From assembly GCF_015714725.1 (NCBI RefSeq), contig NZ_WBKM01000135.1, positions 1-64,000 on the forward strand: DNA of 64,000 nt, read 5' to 3'. This DNA comes from Nostoc sp. WHI (lineage in GTDB: Bacteria > Cyanobacteriota > Cyanobacteriia > Cyanobacteriales > Nostocaceae). The notes beneath the pieces were generated by a model, which was not told where the DNA came from, searched no databases, and worked only from the letters and a program-made list of their open reading frames with translations. Below, one piece after another: positions 1-7,943 of the stretch; within the stretch, counting starts at the first letter, position 1; each line of letters begins with the position of its first letter. The position numbers were made by a program, and so were the translations under genes.

Positions 1-399
1 CGACACCCGTGTGTTGAAGTTGACGAATTTTATCGAAAACTTCTGTGATATCACCTTCTCTGTCGAAAACATGAATTACTCGCGTGTGCTTAGTTACAAG
101 TTTTTCTACAATCCTGCCATAATCAAGAAAAGTGGTGTCTCCAACACACAGCACTACATCGTATTCTGCAACAGTTTCCGCCGTCATTTGACAGTGCGGT
201 TCGATTAGTCTTAAAAATTCCACTTTGGGGTTTGCAAAAACTCATAAGCCCTTTTGAGTACAGTTCCTCCGTTGAAGATTTCTGACAGCCATTTGCCAAA
301 TCCTTGACTTCAAGCAAAACCAATTGACATTGTACGTTCATTCAATCGGCGATCGCCTAACTCACAAGTCGCAAAATTTTTCTCCCACCAGTCCAACAT
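1..399 (-). pseudogene. IS4-family transposase remnant (N-terminal part, broken)
   Basis: Reading the minus strand from an ATG at 399 gives a typical IS4-family start (WWEKNFATCELGDRRLNERT), then an in-frame TGA at 310-312. It resumes in the same frame with GFGKWLSEIFNGGTVLKRAYEF. The frame then shifts by one base in an A5 tract (T5 on the coding strand) at 236-240 and continues with FANPKVEFLRLIEPHC, VVLCVGDTTFLDYG and RVIHVFDREGDI. The family normally has several dozen residues between DTTFLDYG and the DREGDI motif. Here they are nearly adjacent, so an internal deletion is also likely. The gene runs off the left edge. With a stop, a frameshift and a deletion it cannot make an active transposase. 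The identification is from remembered family motifs; the breaks are seen directly. Confidence 0.75.
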
Positions 400-592
400 G
401 ATTTGTCGCCTCTGATACCACGCTTGGCTTATTTTACTGCAAACCTTCTAATTTGCCCTAAATCCTTTGTGAGCAAGCTTTTCAAGACTTAACGGGAAAA
501 GTCAGATTAGGTATTAGCTACTGAGTATTAGTATTGAAAATTAGGCATTAGGAAAACCATTCTCTAGTGCTAAGTTCCCAGTCCCAATTAAA

Positions 593-1225
593 ATGCTTAA
601 TCAAATTTGGTTATCACAGTTGCAACAACACCGAGCGATCGCAGTCATCCGCGCCCCTAAAATCGAAGTGGGACAGCAAATGGCAATGGCTGTAGCATCT
701 GGGGGAATGCAGCTAATCGAGATTACCTGGAATAGCGATCGCGCCGGGGAATTAATCAGTCAACTACGTTCGGAATTACCAGCTTGCATCATTGGCACTG
801 GTACGCTATTCAATGTGCAGCAGTTACAAGAAGCGATCGCATCTGGGGCGCAATTCCTCTTTACACCCCATGTTGACCCCACAATGATTCAAGCAGCACA
901 AGAAAAAGATGTGCCCATCATCCCCGGAGCGCTGACTCCCACAGAAATTGTTACCGCCTGGAGTCAGGGTGCTAGTTGTGTAAAAGTGTTTCCTGTCCAA
1001 GCAGTGGGAGGGGCTAAATATATCAAAAGTTTACAAGGGCCACTAGGTCAGATTCCCTTAATTCCTACTGGCGGCGTTACTCTAGAAAATGCCAAAGAAT
1101 TTTTGCAAGCGGGAGCGATCGCAGTGGGTTTGAGCGGTGAATTATTTCCCAGAACGCTTATCATAGAGGGAAATTGGGAGGCGATCGCATCTAGAGCAAG
1201 AAAGCTGATGCAACAGTTAACTTAG
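593..1225 (+). CDS. eda: KDPG/KHG aldolase
   Basis: A 210-residue class I aldolase that splits 2-keto-3-deoxy-6-phosphogluconate into pyruvate and glyceraldehyde-3-phosphate (Entner-Doudoroff pathway), and often also acts on 4-hydroxy-2-oxoglutarate. Visible family features are HRAIAVIRA at the start of strand 1, IEITWNS carrying the general-base Glu, the GTGTL turn, FTPH, and CVKVFP whose Lys forms the Schiff base. The phosphate-binding PTGGV segment follows. Length matches the family (about 205-215). The ATG at 593 puts the first conserved strand about 12 residues in; no clear Shine-Dalgarno sequence is seen. It stands alone, with short degenerate repeats just upstream, so it is probably monocistronic. 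Confidence 0.93.
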   Translation: MLNQIWLSQLQQHRAIAVIRAPKIEVGQQMAMAVASGGMQLIEITWNSDRAGELISQLRSELPACIIGTGTLFNVQQLQEAIASGAQFLFTPHVDPTMIQAAQEKDVPIIPGALTPTEIVTAWSQGASCVKVFPVQAVGGAKYIKSLQGPLGQIPLIPTGGVTLENAKEFLQAGAIAVGLSGELFPRTLIIEGNWEAIASRARKLMQQLT

Positions 1226-1333
1226 AATCAAATCATTAAAAACTCACGTCTATTAAAGTAATAGATAGGGAAATAAAGGTGAAAACTGATAAGTTTCTCA
1301 AAACCCCGTGATTTGAGTGTGAGTGTATCTAAA

Positions 1334-1846
1334 ATGAAAAGACTGATTTATTCTGACTGGGTGCGTCGCTTACAAATACTACTTGCTGGTACAGCGTTGT
1401 CCTTAAGTGTTTTTACTAGTGAATCGAGTGAAGTTTGGGCGAATTCCAAAAAGCAAGTAATTGCCCAAACAATTCAGAGATTACAAAAATCGGATAAGCG
1501 CTGGATTCAAATTAATCTTTCAAAGCAACGGTTAATAGCTTGGCAAGGTGACAAAGTAGTTTATGGAAGTGCTATTTCCTCTGGCAAAAAATCCACGCCT
1601 ACTCTTGTTGGCAGTTTTAAGATTCAATCCAAGTTCAAAACTACGAGGATGCGGGGAGAAAACTACAATGTTCCCAAGGTTCCTCATGCAATGTTTTACC
1701 AAGGCAATTACGGTATTCATGGTGCCTACTGGCATAAGAGATTTGGCACTCCAGTGAGCCACGGCTGTGTAAATCTTGCACCTAAACATGCTAAATGGTT
1801 ATTCGAGTGGGCATCAGTAGGAACACCAGTAGTCATCCATAAATAG
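1334..1846 (+). CDS. L,D-transpeptidase (YkuD family), copy 1
   Basis: A 170-residue secreted or membrane-anchored peptidoglycan cross-linking enzyme. The N-terminus has basic residues followed by a hydrophobic stretch (LQILLAGTALSLSVF), which fits a signal peptide or anchor. The YkuD domain starts at RWIQINLSKQRL and ends with the catalytic IHG, then SHGCVNL, with the nucleophilic Cys near residue 145 and His near 143. I chose the ATG at 1334 over the in-frame TTG at 1313 because the signal peptide then starts with MKRLIYSD. It makes 3-3 cross-links or attaches proteins to the wall in this family. The next gene but one hairpin is a paralog in the same orientation, with the same SHGCVNL motif and similar spacing, so this is an old tandem duplication. 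Confidence 0.9.
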   Translation: MKRLIYSDWVRRLQILLAGTALSLSVFTSESSEVWANSKKQVIAQTIQRLQKSDKRWIQINLSKQRLIAWQGDKVVYGSAISSGKKSTPTLVGSFKIQSKFKTTRMRGENYNVPKVPHAMFYQGNYGIHGAYWHKRFGTPVSHGCVNLAPKHAKWLFEWASVGTPVVIHK

Positions 1847-2374
1847 TAGGTGAAGCAACCAAAAAACAATTTATGCAAAATCAGAAATAACAACAAATCC
1901 AGACAATTAAGTGATTCCCAGCATAAAATATTGCTGGGAATATTCGGAGTCGGAATTACTGAAATTGAAATAAAATATAGAAGAGGGCATTCAACAATTT
2001 GCCCAAAATAATAAGCGTAAATCCTGACAATTCCCGTATGAAATTAAAAGGCAAATATGAATTCGGGGAAAGTTTGCATTTAGGCATTTAAATGACAGAT
2101 TTTTTGTAACTTTTGTCCTTTGCAATTAGTCATTAGGAATGTGGATTAAACAAAATGCAAAACTTTGCTCTTTATTAAATCTGTGTTCCTTAGTGAATAA
2201 CCAAAGACAAATGTGCAAATTGGATGCAGATTAGCTTAGAACTTGTCTTGAGAAGCATTAGCGGATGAATTGCGTAAATCCTCCACAGGAAGCTAGAAGT
2301 GACTCTGGAAATTTGTAGTTTTCATAAAATTACTTCACTTCATAATTTTTGCGTAGTTTAGAAGATGAGGCATA
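1847..2374. other. Intergenic region between the transpeptidase genes
   Basis: About 530 bases, AT-rich, with no coding sequence that I can support. It holds the hairpin at 1914-1941 and presumably the promoter of the second transpeptidase. No repeat family or RNA gene is recognised. Confidence 0.6.
1914..1941 (+). terminator. Perfect stem-loop after first L,D-transpeptidase
   Basis: Arms 1914-1923 (attcccagca) and 1932-1941 form a perfect 10-bp stem with an 8-base loop, 67 bases after the stop codon at 1846. There is no strong T run, but many cyanobacterial transcripts end at hairpins without one. It may be a terminator or an mRNA-stabilising hairpin. Confidence 0.5.
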
Positions 2375-2914
2375 ATGCAAACCTGGATTCGCAGTGGTGG
2401 AATTCGTTCCTCTGGAACTTTTTGTACGGGCGTGGCGCTGATGGTGACTTTATTCTCTTGGTCATCACCGTTAACAGGTACATCCAACTCGACTACAGCA
2501 ACAGCCACGTTAGTCGATGAAAACAGCATCACTCTATCTAATAATATCAGGCAAACATCCCAACCTCGCTGGATTGAAATTGACCTGTCAGAGCAACGCT
2601 TACGTGCATGGGAAGGTAATAAACTTGTTCATTCATACCGTATTTCTGGTGGTAAGCGATCGACTCCTACACCCATAGGTAGATTTCGGATTAATTCTAA
2701 GTATCGCACTCATCGGATGCGAGGCAGGGGCTACAACATTCCTGATGTTCCTTACACAATGTATTTCTACAGAGGCTATGCTATCCACGGCGCTTACTGG
2801 CATAACCGTTTTGGGACTCCAGTCAGCCACGGTTGCGTAAATTTACCTGTTAAGCAAGCTCGCAATCTTTACAACTGGGCTTCAACGGGAACTTTAGTAG
2901 TGGTGCGGAAATGA
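2375..2914 (+). CDS. L,D-transpeptidase (YkuD family), copy 2
   Basis: A 179-residue paralog of the preceding transpeptidase. It has an N-terminal hydrophobic segment ([10 protein letters not shown]), a low-complexity Ser/Thr linker, then the YkuD fold from [15 protein letters not shown] to [10 protein letters not shown]. The catalytic Cys is near residue 154 and His near 152, with the supporting YAIHGAYWH motif before them. GAGG lies just upstream of the ATG at 2375, so the start is well supported. The shared GKRSTPTP and [12 protein letters not shown] segments show that the two copies come from one duplication, but signal peptides and linkers have diverged. The likely role is peptidoglycan remodelling in the periplasm. 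Confidence 0.9.
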   Translation: MQTWIRSGGIRSSGTFCTGVALMVTLFSWSSPLTGTSNSTTATATLVDENSITLSNNIRQTSQPRWIEIDLSEQRLRAWEGNKLVHSYRISGGKRSTPTPIGRFRINSKYRTHRMRGRGYNIPDVPYTMYFYRGYAIHGAYWHNRFGTPVSHGCVNLPVKQARNLYNWASTGTLVVVRK

Positions 2915-3447
2915 TGATGAATTGAAATTGATCAGGCGTTGCAATTCTTGTCTTGATATATGAACAGGTGCGTTACACTCCGTAAACGCACCTGCCCATA
3001 TATACTCAGGACTTAGAGCAAAGTGATCTACTGGATAATTTATAAAAGCTAAATTCAATAAAGTCCTAATTCTAAAGCCTACTAAAGATTTTGTTGAGAA
3101 CAATTGTGCGGTTGTTATGTGTGTTTTTGCATATAGTGAAAACTAATACGATCGCACCCTCGTTAATTAAAAGAGGAATTACCAAACGAATGCGATGTCT
3201 ACGATGGGCTACGCCTACCTGTCTACATAGCAAGACAAATTGTTGTTTAAGTAGGCTTTAAGCAAAGCAATTGCCTTATGGGTATTTAATATGGTAATGT
3301 AAAACACACTTGAGATTAATAACAATCTATACATGAACAGTAAAGTTTTTTCTCAAAGAAGTTAATGGTTAAAAACTAGTGTATTTTGATAATCTTCAAA
3401 AATCCGAAAAAACTTTAGCATCATCTGATAAATTCTGTAGGTACAGC
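2915..3447. other. Intergenic region with a dispersed repeat
   Basis: About 530 bases with no supported gene. It holds the hairpin at 2965-2994 and, at 3192-3218, a degenerate copy of a dispersed palindromic repeat (gcgatgtctacg...gggctacgcctac) that is seen again near 57432, 57786 and 60133. The promoter of the TPR lipoprotein probably lies in the AT-rich end. Confidence 0.6.
2965..2994 (+). terminator. Perfect stem-loop after second L,D-transpeptidase
   Basis: Arms 2965-2974 (caggtgcgtt) and 2985-2994 form a perfect 10-bp GC-rich stem with a 10-base loop, 50 bases after the stop at 2914. No long T run follows. Probable transcription terminator. Confidence 0.55.
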
Positions 3448-4191
3448 ATGGTCTTTCGTCGCTACTTCGTTCCATCTAGCTTAATAGTTTTCTTCGCATT
3501 AGGCTGTAGTGGTGGGGCAAACTCATCGACAGAAAATACTAAGCAAGTAGTACAAGAAAGTAATGTAACCCAGCTTTTCATAGAAGTGAAGGCTACCCAA
3601 AAAGCAGAAAATTTCTTTCGTCAAGGTAATAATTTATTAGATAGACAACATTACGAAGATGCAATAAAAGCATACGACAAAGCGATCGCCATCAAAGTTG
3701 AGAGTTCTGAAGCTTGGATTAACCGTGGCATAGCCTTAACATCGTTGCAACGCTACCAAGACGCTCTGGCATCTTACGATACAGCGATCGCCATCAGTCC
3801 CGACAAATACGAAGCTTGGTATAATCGTGGCATAGCATTAACATCATTGCAACGTTACAAAGACGCTGTTGCATCTTACCACAAAGCGATCGCTATCAAA
3901 CCCAACAAGTATGAAGCCTTAATTAACAAAGGCATTGCTCTGACAAAGCTACACCGCTACAAAGATGCGATCGCATCTTATGATCGAGCGATCGCGATCA
4001 AGCAAGATTTGCACCAAGCATATTACAATAAAGCTTGCTCTTATGCTTTACAGAGCAATTTAGAATTAGCAATGGAGAATTTAGATAAAGCAATCCAGCT
4101 TGTTCCTGCAAAGTACAAAAAACTAGCAAAAACTGACCCAGACTTTAGCAAAGTGCGTAGTAAAAAGCAGTTTCAAGAATTGCTGCAATAG
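3448..4191 (+). CDS. TPR-repeat lipoprotein
   Basis: A 247-residue protein with a lipoprotein signal peptide (basic FRR, hydrophobic core, FALGC lipobox), so it is probably anchored to a membrane after cleavage before Cys. About five tetratricopeptide repeats follow, with the pattern A-W-NRG-AL-RY-DA-ASYD-AIAI-P; two are nearly identical. I start at the ATG at 3448 because an upstream TTG/GTG-type extension would bury the signal peptide. TPRs mediate protein-protein contacts; the partner is unknown. The repeated units contain HIP1 sites (gcgatcgc), which in this genome often fall inside TPR coding sequence. No catalytic domain is present. Confidence 0.85.
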   Translation: MVFRRYFVPSSLIVFFALGCSGGANSSTENTKQVVQESNVTQLFIEVKATQKAENFFRQGNNLLDRQHYEDAIKAYDKAIAIKVESSEAWINRGIALTSLQRYQDALASYDTAIAISPDKYEAWYNRGIALTSLQRYKDAVASYHKAIAIKPNKYEALINKGIALTKLHRYKDAIASYDRAIAIKQDLHQAYYNKACSYALQSNLELAMENLDKAIQLVPAKYKKLAKTDPDFSKVRSKKQFQELLQ

Positions 4192-4270
4192 TATTTTTTA
4201 ACCACCGCTCCGTGTATAATATAAAACTACTGTAGCAAGGAATTTTTTCTTGAGCGGTTTAAGATTAGAC

Positions 4271-5152
4271 ATGAAAAAACTGTTAATCACCGGAGCCAGT
4301 GGTTTTGTGGGATGGCATCTTTGCCAGCTTGCAAAACAAGAATGGGAAGTTTATGGGACTTATTTATCGCATCCTTTAGAGATTCCTGGCATCAAAACTT
4401 TAAAAGTAAATTTGACAAATTTTCAGGAATTAAAGAGCATATTTAGTAATGTCAAACCAACAGCAGTTATTCATACTGCTGCACATTCGCAACCAAACTT
4501 TTGTCAAACCCATCCTGAAGAATCGCACGCAATTAACGTTATGGCATCCTGCAATATTGCCGGACTTTGTGCAGATAATTTTATTCCTTATGCTTTTACA
4601 TCAACCGACTTGGTTTTTGATGGTTTAAATGCTCCTTATCAAGAAACAGATCCGGTATGTCCTGTCAATCTTTACGGTGAGCAAAAAGTCATGGCAGAAA
4701 CAGGTATGTTACAGCGATATCCGAAGACCGCAGTATGCCGAATGCCCTTAATGTTTGGCGCAGCAACACCCACAGCAAAAAGCTTTATTCAGCCGTTTAT
4801 CCAAACTTTAAAAGCAGGAAAAGAACTAAATTTATTTATCGATGAATTCCGCACACCAGTCAGTGGAACAACTGCGGCAAAAGGACTGTTATTAGCATTA
4901 GAAAAAGTTAACGGATGTATTCACTTAGGAGGCAAAGAGCGGATTTCTCGCTATGATTTTGGGCGGCTATTAATCGAAGTATTTCAACTCCCCGCTACCA
5001 TGCTAAAATCCTGCCGACAACAAGATGTGAAAATGGCAGCACCCAGACCAGCAGATGTTTCTTTGGATAGTTCCAAAGCTTTTGCATTGGGGTATCAACC
5101 TCTATCCTTACGACAAGAATTAAAAGAATTATTTAATAGCGATCGCTATTGA
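4271..5152 (+). CDS. RmlD-like NAD(P)-dependent sugar-nucleotide reductase/epimerase
   Basis: A 293-residue extended short-chain dehydrogenase. A Rossmann NAD(P) motif (LITGASGFVGWH) opens the protein, and the catalytic Tyr-Lys pair lies in NLYGEQK. The preceding STDLVFDG and following GxFLMFG-like segment match the dTDP-4-dehydrorhamnose reductase (RmlD) branch. The substrate is not certain: cyanobacteria carry several RmlD-like proteins, and no rhamnose cluster surrounds this one. The ATG at 4271 is chosen over an in-frame TTG at 4250 because it places the glycine motif seven residues from the start. Other possibility: a general sugar-nucleotide epimerase or the MAT2B-like group. Confidence 0.82.
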   Translation: MKKLLITGASGFVGWHLCQLAKQEWEVYGTYLSHPLEIPGIKTLKVNLTNFQELKSIFSNVKPTAVIHTAAHSQPNFCQTHPEESHAINVMASCNIAGLCADNFIPYAFTSTDLVFDGLNAPYQETDPVCPVNLYGEQKVMAETGMLQRYPKTAVCRMPLMFGAATPTAKSFIQPFIQTLKAGKELNLFIDEFRTPVSGTTAAKGLLLALEKVNGCIHLGGKERISRYDFGRLLIEVFQLPATMLKSCRQQDVKMAAPRPADVSLDSSKAFALGYQPLSLRQELKELFNSDRY

Positions 5153-5412
5153 CAAGACGCTGCATAAGTGGATATGTAAAAAGATTTAAACCCGTTTATA
5201 ATAACTCAACTTCTTCTCCATTCAGCCTTCTGGGTAGATCTAGACTGAAATTGGGACTTTTACAAGAGGTTTATTTTTAATTCAGTACTCGTAACTCGAG
5301 ACTCACAACTCAGGAGTCAGCACGGGCTAAAAACCCCGCTATCGCTAACGGAACTCAGCACTGCTATAACTGTAGTCTTGGTGGCACTCGATCAAGACAG
5401 GGAATATAGAAG

Positions 5413-5859
5413 GTGGCTCATACTTTTTTATTGGAACCAGGACGCTGGACAATGCAAGGAAATTGGCTGGAACGTAATGGTATGCCAATCAGCGTCAAGG
5501 GTATGACCTTGGTAGCTTGGAATCGAGATAATTGGTTCACCATGGCCACAAAGCTGATATTCCCAGGTAGCGATCGCTCGGAAATATCTTTGCAATACAA
5601 GGGGCGGTTGCATCAGGGAGAGCGCCAGTACACTTTTTTACTCCAACATAATCTTTTGGGGCAGGTTGAAGGCGAAGGCTGGATTGGTCTAGATACTATT
5701 GTCCAACATTACTGGGTAATAGGCGATCGTCAGCGTCGTAGTGGCTTTGAAACCCTGCACCAGATTTCAGAAGATACATATAACCTCAGTAGTGGCATGT
5801 TGGCTGGTCATTTTTTAACTAACACAATGGAAGCTAGCCTAGAGCGTCAGTCAACCTAA
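5413..5859 (+). CDS. Conserved hypothetical protein, 148 residues
   Basis: Not recognised beyond a general likeness to cyanobacterial hypotheticals. It starts with GTG at 5413 and has no good Shine-Dalgarno sequence. The protein is rich in aromatic and beta-type residues (GRWTMQGNWLER, HYWVIGDRQRRSGFETLH), has no signal peptide or membrane segment, and looks like a small beta-barrel of the lipocalin kind. The continuous reading frame, the ordinary composition and the preserved hydrophobic pattern support a real gene. Neighbours give no functional hint. Confidence 0.7.
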   Translation: MAHTFLLEPGRWTMQGNWLERNGMPISVKGMTLVAWNRDNWFTMATKLIFPGSDRSEISLQYKGRLHQGERQYTFLLQHNLLGQVEGEGWIGLDTIVQHYWVIGDRQRRSGFETLHQISEDTYNLSSGMLAGHFLTNTMEASLERQST

Positions 5860-6166
5860 GGGCAATCAGTAGCTAATTACAAACAAAACAAATTATATTA
5901 AAGAATGTAAATTACTTATTTTCTACGTCGGTTACTATAAGTCTCTAATCCGATGCGATGCTAGCTGCTACAACGGTGGAAACCGCCGCTTCGAATTCTG
6001 TCTACAGTGATGGGCTCATCACTGTATACTAGCTCACCCGAGCTTAACAAGTCATGGTTTATTCTCACCAACCTACTTAGGTGTATAGTTAAAAAGAAAT
6101 TATCAAGTTATCTATCGTCAGGATTTTAGCATTTTTCCCTAACGGTGTAGTCAGGAGAGCGGTTTC
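5860..6166. other. Intergenic region with strong hairpin
   Basis: About 307 bases with no gene. At 6003-6026 there is a perfect 10-bp stem (tacagtgatg) with a four-base ggct loop. It lies about 145 bases after the upstream stop and 140 before the next start, so it could be a terminator or a dispersed repeat end. Confidence 0.6.
6003..6026. repeat. Perfect 10-bp inverted repeat with 4-base loop
   Basis: Arms 6003-6012 and 6017-6026 are exact reverse complements, with loop ggct. It lies in an intergenic spacer and is seen directly; its function is unknown, with a terminator or small mobile repeat both possible. Confidence 0.6.
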
Positions 6167-7180
6167 GTGAATCCCAAAATATCTGTCATTATCCCTGCTT
6201 ACAATACTGAGGCTTATATTGGAAAAGCAATAGAGTCAGTCTTAGAGCAAACACTCAATGATATTGAAGTTATCATCGTCGATGATGGTTCAAGTGATAA
6301 AACTGTAGAAGTCGCTAAAAGTTTTACTGACCAACGTTTAAAAGTGATAGTTAATCAACAAAACCTTGGAGCTGCTGCTGCACGTAATTGTGCCCTCAGA
6401 GCAGCCCAAGGAGAATGGATTGCTGTGCTTGATTCAGATGATTGGTATGCTCCCGAAAGATTGGAAAAGCTTCTATCGCTGGCTAATGAAACAGATGCAG
6501 ACATGATTGCTGATGATGTTCATTTAATCAACGATGGCGAAACATCTCCTTGGAGTACATTAATTAAAGAAAGTGGAGAACGTATAGATAAAATTCGCCA
6601 AATTGATATCGTTTATTTTGTAGAAACTGATGTTTTTGGACAACCAGGGTTACATCTTGGTTTAAGCAAACCTATATTCAAACGAGAATTTCTGGTTAAG
6701 CACGGCATTGAATACGATGAATCCATCAGGATGGGTCAAGATTTTTGGCTTGATATGAAATGCTTAATTAAAGGAGCTCGCTTTTTCCTTGAGCCAAAAC
6801 CCTACTATTTCTACCGCTCCCGCCCCGGCTCTCTTGTACATCAAAGTTTATTACCACGGCTTAATCAATACTGCAAAGCTACTAATTCTTTCATGCAAGA
6901 AGAAGTTGTGAAAAGAAATCCAGCTTTAGTGCGTGCTCTGTCTCATAATCTTGCAGTCTATAAAAAAAATCTAGCTTACTACAAAGTTGTAGAGCCTTTA
7001 AAGCAAGGAGAATGGTTAACAGCATTGGCAGAAATGGTGAGAAATTTCTACTTTTTTTATTATTTTATTTTCCAGATTAACAAGATTATTGAACGTCGAA
7101 TTCAATACTATGTGATGGGTAATAAATCAGTTTTTCACATTTCTTATAACTTACAGAAAAAACGAAACACTAACAATTAG
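6167..7180 (+). CDS. Family 2 glycosyltransferase (GT-A fold)
   Basis: A 337-residue glycosyltransferase that would transfer a sugar from a nucleotide donor to an acceptor in a polysaccharide or glycolipid. It begins ISVIIPAYNTEAYI; the donor-binding DDGSSD is at residues 39-44 and the metal-binding DSDD at 89-92, followed by an acceptor-binding region with GQDFWLD. The C-terminus is basic and hydrophobic (FYFFYYFIFQINKII), suggesting membrane contact. The GTG at 6167 is preceded by AGGAGAG, a good ribosome binding site. The gene is alone, without a capsule cluster around it, so the acceptor cannot be named. Confidence 0.9.
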   Translation: MNPKISVIIPAYNTEAYIGKAIESVLEQTLNDIEVIIVDDGSSDKTVEVAKSFTDQRLKVIVNQQNLGAAAARNCALRAAQGEWIAVLDSDDWYAPERLEKLLSLANETDADMIADDVHLINDGETSPWSTLIKESGERIDKIRQIDIVYFVETDVFGQPGLHLGLSKPIFKREFLVKHGIEYDESIRMGQDFWLDMKCLIKGARFFLEPKPYYFYRSRPGSLVHQSLLPRLNQYCKATNSFMQEEVVKRNPALVRALSHNLAVYKKNLAYYKVVEPLKQGEWLTALAEMVRNFYFFYYFIFQINKIIERRIQYYVMGNKSVFHISYNLQKKRNTNN

Positions 7181-7943
7181 TATTAGAGTAGTGCTAAATG
7201 ATTTGTGAAAAACTACAAATGACAAACAGAAAAGTCTGAGCGTCGGCTTCCGGCGATAGCGCATTTAAGTCGTGTCCGTGTTCGCGTAGCAGCGTCTGGC
7301 TCCGCCTTCCCTTCCCTTCCGTCTTCCGTCAGCAAAAAGGTATGGAACTTCGAGGACAGCCTTCACAAAGAATCTTACAACTCAAATAGGATTGACATAT
7401 CACAGCTTTATTTATATTTAAAACTCCGCGCTCATTACTCAGTTCTCAGAACTCCGTGGTGAGTGTAGTTTTCCCCAATACCGATTTTGGGCATATCCTA
7501 GAGTTATTTATTTAGTCAAAATTGGGAAAACTAAAACTACACCACAATTAAAGTGCAGAATGGTACAAAACGTCATTATAAATCTACCCTTTCTGCTTAT
7601 TACAACTGGTATATTGCACCAGTTGTAATAAACGTCTCGGTTGCAAACTGCCAGATCATAGTTTCAATCCTCTAAAGAGGACTGAAAAAAGCTAGTACAG
7701 TAGGGCGGAAATCAAGCTACCACACCCTGTCTTAAGCCGCTACGCGTCTACAAAATGGTGAAAAAGCCGAGAATATAAGTCTTTAACTTTTGATTTTTGA
7801 CTTCTGTGTAGCCGTACTAGCCCATGAATGGATTTTGGCTAATAACCTGGAAAGTGATTTCTAGACCGAGATAATTTAGATATCAGTTTGAATGCACTTT
7901 TCCTCCCAAACACTCATAATCTGCTTTTGGAGTCGAATTTTCT
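7181..7943. other. Long intergenic region with repeats and hairpins
   Basis: About 760 bases without a supported gene. It holds a degenerate copy of a dispersed repeat (ttcgcgtagcagcgtctggc, about 7280-7300), a 14-bp perfect hairpin at 7597-7631 and one isolated CRISPR-repeat-like segment at 7661-7687. Promoter elements of the kinase gene should lie in the last 150 bases, but none is obvious. Confidence 0.6.
7597..7631. repeat. Perfect 14-bp inverted repeat
   Basis: Arms 7597-7610 (ttattacaactggt) and 7618-7631 are exact reverse complements with a 7-base loop. It is too far from the stop at 7180 (416 bases) to be an ordinary terminator. It may be an end of a small mobile repeat or an operator-like palindrome. 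Confidence 0.6.

Noticed and set aside
7661-7687. CRISPR array
   Set aside because: Only one repeat-like unit is present, with no second repeat or spacer and no cas genes in the window.
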